Shown in pieces: positions 59,728 to 64,000 of a stretch of DNA of 64,000 bases. A program made the position numbers and the translations under genes. The stretch is taken from NCBI RefSeq assembly GCF_900166625.1, contig NZ_LT800499.1:124001-188000 (forward strand). The letters are read 5' to 3'. The first letter of the stretch is position 1. Every line of letters begins with the position of its first letter. Under the pieces are notes generated by a model. It was not told where the DNA came from. It searched no databases and saw only the letters and a list, made by a program, of their open reading frames with translations. Source of the DNA: Halobacillus massiliensis (GTDB taxonomy: Bacteria; Bacillota; Bacilli; Bacillales; Halobacillaceae).

Positions 59728-59958
59728 TTACATAGTATAAATTGTAGCCATGACAGCAAATACAAAGCCAGCCGAACCGAAGGAAATAGCGGCATATCCT
59801 ATCTTTTGCCGGCGTAATTGATAGATCCCCGTCATTAATACGAGCAGTCCCACGGAAAGAAGGGCAGCATGCAGAAAATATGTACTGTCAAAAAGCAGAC
59901 TTAGCACTGCCAAACTCACAGTAATAATAGATAAAATAATTCTAAGTTTTTTTAGCAA
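59728..59958 (-). CDS. DUF3953-like small membrane protein
   Basis: 76 residues with three hydrophobic segments; LRIILSIITVSLAVLSLLF and LLVLMTGIYQLRRQK followed by IGYAAISFGSAGFVFAV resemble DUF3953 (YczI-type) proteins. TTG 59958 is preferred, since GTG 59967 lies in the AGAGGTGA site. Role unknown. Confidence 0.6.
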   Translation of the reverse strand: MLKKLRIILSIITVSLAVLSLLFDSTYFLHAALLSVGLLVLMTGIYQLRRQKIGYAAISFGSAGFVFAVMATIYTM

Positions 59959-59967
59959 TAGATTCAC

Positions 59968-60277
59968 CTCTTAATATTTAAGTAAGAATAGAGGGCAGCT
60001 TCCAGCAGATTAACTAGCAGGAGATAAACGAAGATAGCACCCGGCATCCCGATCTCATTCGGACAGCTTCGGCTGTTCTCTCAGCTTTTAGGAAATAATC
60101 TCACTCTTTACTTTAACATACCTGATTATTCCAGCGTATCTCTTGGAACTAAATAAGCCGAGGGGATGGTGATAGCTTCCTATAAAGCCGGATTTAGAGA
60201 CTATATGAAATTGCTTGTTGGAATATTTTTCATTATACTGAATTTAATAAAAAATCAGTATAAAGGGGAGAAGAACC
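59968..60277. other. Intergenic region
   Basis: No gene. A GGACAGC-TTCG-GCTGTTC hairpin lies near 60061-60077 without a T tract. Nothing else is recognised. Confidence 0.3.
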
Positions 60278-60474
60278 ATAAAAGACTTAGATTCCAGCCA
60301 ATTACATAGTGGCATTGATCACACATTAAGTGATTTTGATGATTCCTTTGAGGGTGCGGCGCTAAGACAGGAGAAATTTATCGTTGCATTCAAGAATTAG
60401 AAAAAAAGACGGAAAATCTTGGGCAAGAGTACAATTCTAAAATGAAAGAACCAGAAAATAAATTCAATAACTAA
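60278..60474 (+). pseudogene. Frameshifted small gene with ATA in place of a start codon
   Basis: AAGGGGAG lies 7 bases before ATA 60278. The frame reads KDLDSSQLHSGIDHTLSDFD and stops early; a shift near 60370 restores a second frame, IYRCIQELEKKTENLGQEYN, ending at TAA 60474. Together about 65 residues, helical and acidic, perhaps like small LXG/YwqI-type proteins. Loss of both start and frame marks it as dead. Confidence 0.5.
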
Positions 60475-60548
60475 TAATGATAATGAAACCATGTAATAAG
60501 CTAAATTCATAAAAATACACCAGCGACTAAAATCAGGAGAATGGTAAT

Positions 60549-61070
60549 ATGAAACGATGGATCATATTTTTAGCGGCCTTCCTCGTTTTAGCCGTAGCAG
60601 CAGGATGCAGCAGCGCTGACGCTGCCGAAGAGGAATTCGAGAAATATAACAATGAAGACCGTATAGAGCTTTTCGAAAAATCCGAGAAGATTACGGAAAT
60701 GGAACCAGAGCTCATTAATCTCTATTCTGAACCCGAAAAAGCAAAAGATTACGTAGATCAGGAGATTCTTCCTCTTTTAGATGATGTGAAAAGTCAGGCA
60801 GAGGAAGTGGATGAGCAGTTGGAAACCGATGAAGTGAAAGAGCTTCATGCTCTTTTTCTGAATCAAGTATCAAAGCTGACAGAACTGTTTGAGCTTCAAG
60901 CGGAATTGCTGGAGCTGCAAGCCCCTCCGGTAAGTGAAGAAGAGCAGCAGCAGACAGAGGAGAAGTATCCGGAAATGCAGCAGCTGTCTGAAGAAGTAGA
61001 TGAAATCGGGCAGGAATACGGCGACCAGCGTAAAGAACTTGAAGAAAAATATAACAGCTCAGCCTCATAA
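60549..61070 (+). CDS. YkyA-like cell-wall-binding lipoprotein
   Basis: 173 residues with lipobox VAAGC (Cys about residue 20). The rest is a long acidic helix bundle or coiled coil rich in Glu, Leu and Gln, with EEFEKYNNEDRIELFEKSEK and SQAEEVDEQLETDEVKELHA, as in YkyA (putative cell-wall binding lipoprotein). CAGGAGA precedes the ATG. Shares a bidirectional terminator with the convergent small gene. Confidence 0.78.
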   Translation: MKRWIIFLAAFLVLAVAAGCSSADAAEEEFEKYNNEDRIELFEKSEKITEMEPELINLYSEPEKAKDYVDQEILPLLDDVKSQAEEVDEQLETDEVKELHALFLNQVSKLTELFELQAELLELQAPPVSEEEQQQTEEKYPEMQQLSEEVDEIGQEYGDQRKELEEKYNSSAS

Positions 61071-61082
61071 TTTTATACATGG

Positions 61083-61113
61083 AAAAGCCCCGGTTTTACG
61101 TCCGGGGCTTTTT
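61083..61113. terminator. Bidirectional terminator
   Basis: AAAAGCCCCGG and CCGGGGCTTTT with loop TTTTACGT, then T. Confidence 0.88.
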
Positions 61114-61323
61114 ATTATTCATAGTTTTCTCCATATGTTCTTTGAATTCTCTCATCTTCTCGTCAGGCTGTAAATTCAATTCCTTTTCTTTTCCTTCAAA
61201 AGCACGCTTCGTATCTGTTGTGACGCCCATCTGGGCACCCTTAGCATCATTGATGACAGATTCTCTTTTGCCATCAGGGTGAGGGGAAACCTCAGAATGA
61301 GTGTTTTGCGAATCATTCGGCAT
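61096..61323 (-). CDS. Small hydrophilic protein of unknown function
   Basis: 75 residues, very hydrophilic (MPNDSQNTHSEVSPHPDGKR, then NDAKGAQMGVTTDTKRAFEG), with no hydrophobic core, so probably disordered. AAGGAGG lies 8 bases before the ATG, which supports real translation. Downstream of cdaR on the same strand but 45 bp beyond its stop. It resembles small stress or spore-type proteins only in composition. Confidence 0.6.
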   Translation of the reverse strand: MPNDSQNTHSEVSPHPDGKRESVINDAKGAQMGVTTDTKRAFEGKEKELNLQPDEKMREFKEHMEKTMNNKKPRT

Positions 61324-61367
61324 AATCTCATCCTCCTTTTTCTTAAAATGAGTGAGTGGAGGGGAAA

Positions 61368-62429
61368 TTATGCAAAATTCTTCTTCGTTAAAATACTCTT
61401 CAACAAAATGGCGTCATTAAAAATGCGAGGATCGAGTCCAACTTTTTTACTGAGCTGGTCGAGACGGTAGATCAGCGTATTTCGGTGTATATGAAGGGCT
61501 TCAGCCGTCTGATTCATCTTTAAGTCATTTGCGAAAAAGTGTCGTAATGTTTCGGTATAGGAATAATCCAGCTGCCGCAGTATTGTGTAATAACTCTCTG
61601 TGACTTCCTGAAAAACTTCTGGATCGATATGGTGAAACAGCCGCTCTGTTTTTAGCGATTCACTGTATATCATTTTTCCCTTCTCCCCGGCAAGCTCAAT
61701 CGCTTCACGTGCCTGTCTGTAGGATTGGCGAATGCCTTCCATCGAAAAGCCGGGCTCACCTACGCCGATCAGTGCGTCCTTAAGCGCGGGAATAGGGAGT
61801 TTTTTTCCGTCAAAAGGGAGAGGAGCCGCCACTGTATTTTCCTCATAGGGGAGAATGAACAGCGGGTCTAACGCTTCAAGCTGAGGCCGGACTTTTTCGG
61901 ACAGCTCAAAAGCATTTTTTGACTGAAAGACGACAACCTGCCATTGTTTATGAACATCTACGTGCAGCGTGTACTTCGCTTCTCTTTCCAATTCTTCTAT
62001 ATTGGGTTCGGAAGGGTGAAGCAGCTGCTGCATCCACTGATTCCACTGACGTTCCTGGAAAAAGGCCTGCTTTTGTATGTGCATCTGCTCTAAAGTAATC
62101 TCGACAGATCCTTGTGTCATCCGCGCAGCCTGCATGACCTCTTCCGGATGGCCTGTCAGTCCGACAACACCCGCCAGCTCTCCGCGATGAAAAATGGGCA
62201 GGTTCACTCCTGGTTTGGCATTGGAAAAGGAATCGGCGTCTTGATGTGTGATCATTTGCGGTTCGCCGGATTCAATTACGGCACGTGCTCCGCCATGAAG
62301 CTGTCCGACTCTGTTTTTATCTGTGCTTGCAACGATCTGACCGTGCGCGTTCATGAGGTTGATGGGGACATCAATGTACTTGGATAAGCGTGAGATAATT
62401 TCCCGGCCCAGCTGCTCTGTCAATTCCAT
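61368..62429 (-). CDS. cdaR: CdaR-family sugar-diacid regulator
   Basis: 353 residues. An N-terminal sugar-diacid recognition domain (ELTEQLGREIISRLSKYIDV, then NLPIFHRGELAGVVGLTGHP, about 1-130), a central linker, and a C-terminal PucR-like helix-turn-helix (NQTAEALHIHRNTLIYRLDQ, about 312-331). Such regulators activate glucarate, galactarate or glycerate genes; the GntP/glycerate kinase operon nearby is the obvious target. Start ATG 62429 with GGAGG 7 bases upstream; the site GGAGGCGCCTCC is itself a 12-bp palindrome. Confidence 0.88.
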   Translation of the reverse strand: MELTEQLGREIISRLSKYIDVPINLMNAHGQIVASTDKNRVGQLHGGARAVIESGEPQMITHQDADSFSNAKPGVNLPIFHRGELAGVVGLTGHPEEVMQAARMTQGSVEITLEQMHIQKQAFFQERQWNQWMQQLLHPSEPNIEELEREAKYTLHVDVHKQWQVVVFQSKNAFELSEKVRPQLEALDPLFILPYEENTVAAPLPFDGKKLPIPALKDALIGVGEPGFSMEGIRQSYRQAREAIELAGEKGKMIYSESLKTERLFHHIDPEVFQEVTESYYTILRQLDYSYTETLRHFFANDLKMNQTAEALHIHRNTLIYRLDQLSKKVGLDPRIFNDAILLKSILTKKNFA

Positions 62430-62573
62430 GGAGGCGCCTCCTTTTGTCCTATCATACCAGAAGCTGAACACCTTCATCTATAAGGCGGGCTGAAGGGGAT
62501 CGGGCCTGGGGGGACTCACCCTGTTCTATTTTCTGAAGGAGGCTACTTTGATTCTCACTTAAAGGAGAAGAGA

Positions 62574-62958
62574 GTTTCCGTTTACCTTGATATAGAAAGC
62601 CGGGCATGGGGAAACAGCTCGCTTTCCATGGGCGAACGCTGAGCTTCCTCTGGCTAAAGCCTTCCGGGATCTCACCCTGTTCTATCCTCCCATAGGAGTC
62701 TCGCCGTTTCCCCCGGCCCTTTATTTTTTTGGGAGTAACGGAACATTGTGTAATAGGAAGCTGTTTTCATTAGAACGGCTACTGAAACTACAGCGTTCCG
62801 TTTATACCATCGCCCGTAAAGAGGCTGGGAAATGGCGAGACTCCTGCAGGGAGATAGAGCCATGGGGAGATCCGCGAGTGCAACGAGCTAGCTCACCGGC
62901 TCCCCGCGGAAAGCGAGCTATTTCCAAGCCTCAATCCACTTTATATAGTAAACGGAAC
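62574..62958. repeat. ~385-bp palindromic dispersed element, copy B
   Basis: Same layout as copy A: left end GTTTCCGTTTAC, right end GTAAACGGAAC (62948-62958), central AACGGAACATT/GCGTTCCGTT, and arms with GGAGTCTCGC versus GCGAGACTCC. A partial, scrambled fragment (GGGCCTGGGGGGACTC, CACCCTGTTCTAT) sits just before it at about 62503-62530. Confidence 0.7.
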
Positions 62959-62986
62959 AGCTCTCTCGGAAAGAGAACTTCTCCAT

Positions 62987-63020
62987 AAAAAAGCCTGACC
63001 CTTTAAGGATCAGGCTTTTT
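62987..63020 (-). terminator. Terminator of the azoreductase gene
   Basis: AAAAAGCCTGACC and GGATCAGGCTTTTT form the stem around CTTTAA; T runs exist on both strands. Confidence 0.85.
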
Positions 63021-63022
63021 GC

Positions 63023-63655
63023 TTATGCGTTTTGGTAGACGAGGTTTTTGGCAGCTTCTGCTACTTTTTCAAGACCCTGCTGTACGATTTCATCCGCTTT
63101 GTCAGGCTGGGCATTGTGGCCTTCGATAATGACTTCATCTTTCACCTGCATGCCGAACAGGCCGCCAAACATATTGCGCATATAATTTAAGGACATTTCC
63201 ATTGGTGCCATGGACGGATCTGAATACACTCCGCCGCGCGCGTTTAAGAAGATAACACGTTTATCATTCATCAACGGCTGAGGGCCTTCTTCTGTATATT
63301 TAAAGCTGAATCCAGCTTCTGCAAGGTAGTCGACAAATGTCTGCAGCTTCGCAGGGATCGTGAAGTTCCACAGCGGGAAGGCAAACACGATAACATCAGC
63401 GGCGCTTACCACATCTTTAGCTTTTTGCTTTGCATCAAGCAGACGCTGTTCTAATTCAGTAAGTGCAACACCTTCGTGCTGTTTGCCAAGGCCGCTGAAC
63501 AACTCCTGCCCGAAATATGGCGTGTCTTCTTCAAACACATCATAGGTTGTTACGTTGGTGCCTTCACTGTCTTTAATATTTTCCAGGAATGTGTCGTGCA
63601 TTTTTGTAGAAATACCGTCTGGACGGTTATTTGCTTTTACTACTAATACGTTCAT
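63023..63655 (-). CDS. azoR: FMN-dependent NADH-azoreductase
   Basis: 210 residues, flavodoxin-like NAD(P)H:quinone/azo reductase. FMN-binding VIVFAFPLWNFTIPAKLQTF (about 88-107) is the AzoR signature, and LNARGGVYS (about 137-145) the second loop. It reduces quinones and azo compounds with two electrons, usually a thiol/quinone stress enzyme. GGAGGG precedes the ATG by 8 bases. Single gene with its own terminator. Confidence 0.93.
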   Translation of the reverse strand: MNVLVVKANNRPDGISTKMHDTFLENIKDSEGTNVTTYDVFEEDTPYFGQELFSGLGKQHEGVALTELEQRLLDAKQKAKDVVSAADVIVFAFPLWNFTIPAKLQTFVDYLAEAGFSFKYTEEGPQPLMNDKRVIFLNARGGVYSDPSMAPMEMSLNYMRNMFGGLFGMQVKDEVIIEGHNAQPDKADEIVQQGLEKVAEAAKNLVYQNA

Positions 63656-63904
63656 TTATTGGTCCCTCCATATTGGATAGTTTTATTCCTAATTAGTCAA
63701 CAGCAGTTATTATAAAACCTTGAAGGTGAGATTTCAATATATCTGCTTTCAGCTTTTTCATATTAATGGCTACTTGATTCATACTATAAAGAAATCCGAC
63801 TAAAGGTCTGTTTTATTGATAAATGACAGAATATTACTAAAATTCCAGCTGTGTTTTGGTATTGTTAAAGTATTACTACTATTCAAGGGGGAACCTACAT
63901 ATTT

Positions 63905-64000
63905 ATGCTGACGAAATGGAAATCTCTTATGATCCTGATGTTTACTGTGCTTTTGCTTGTGACTCCTTACCAGTCTTATGTAGATCAGCCGGTGAACGCT
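63905..64000 (+). CDS. Secreted or membrane protein, N-terminal fragment
   Basis: Only 32 codons lie in the window: a lysine then a hydrophobic core (MLTKWKSLMILMFTVLLLVT) typical of a Sec signal peptide. AAGGGGG is 13 bases upstream of the ATG, a little far. The rest lies beyond the right edge, so the product cannot be named. Confidence 0.55.
   Translation, partial: MLTKWKSLMILMFTVLLLVTPYQSYVDQPVNA

Overview
The window comes from a Gram-positive, spore-forming member of the Bacillaceae, most likely a halophilic genus close to Halobacillus (inference). Support: strong AGGAGG-type ribosome-binding sites, many TTG/GTG starts, Bacillus-type gene pairs (ald with a PucR regulator, sigO/rsoA-like, czcD, ydhK), five mother-cell sigma-K-type promoters, and many acidic surface lipoproteins. 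No rRNA, tRNA or CRISPR array was seen.

Layout. 0-0.7 kb: start of a Gfo/Idh oxidoreductase and rlmH. 0.8-9.3 kb: an AT-rich defence island directly behind rlmH, with a DUF2075 nuclease-helicase, a coiled-coil Excalibur protein, a phosphorothioate-DNA-type HNH endonuclease, a McrB-like GTPase with a McrC-like DUF2357 nuclease, and a decayed DUF5655 gene. 9.4-11.8 kb: a phage-type replication cassette (DnaD-like, G39P-like loader, DnaB-like helicase). 12-16.9 kb: secreted and lipoprotein genes, then an MFS pump with a TetR repressor whose operator fills the promoter spacer.

17.3-24.7 kb is the most striking region: four tandem paralogous YVTN beta-propeller genes, each preceded by AC-N17-CATANNNTA (sigma-K consensus), facing a glycan operon (GT2, CapE-like, RmlD-like) preceded by the same motif. 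I interpret it as a spore-surface island: Cys/His-tipped propeller proteins plus deoxy-sugar synthesis, both made in the mother cell.

24.8-38.5 kb: methyltransferase, MFS transporter with a divergent Crp/Fnr regulator, an unassigned structured RNA, GNAT, serine hydrolase, an ABC exporter with a degenerate ATPase-LytTR regulator, alanine dehydrogenase with its PucR-type regulator and an alanine/Na+ symporter, and malate:quinone oxidoreductase. 38.7-45.8 kb: a complete reductive pyrimidine catabolic operon (preT-preA-hydA-NCS1 permease-small protein-amidohydrolase). 45.9-55.4 kb: DUF421, YdhK-like lipoprotein, CzcD, an ACR3/SBF transporter, a staygreen homologue, formamidase, a split sigma factor pair with a LexA-like box, and a secreted M14 peptidase. 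55.4-64 kb: gluconate/glycerate genes with a CdaR regulator, a small RNA, an AAA ATPase that seems to start at ATT, small membrane proteins, a YkyA-like lipoprotein, azoreductase, and two copies of a ~385-bp palindromic element.
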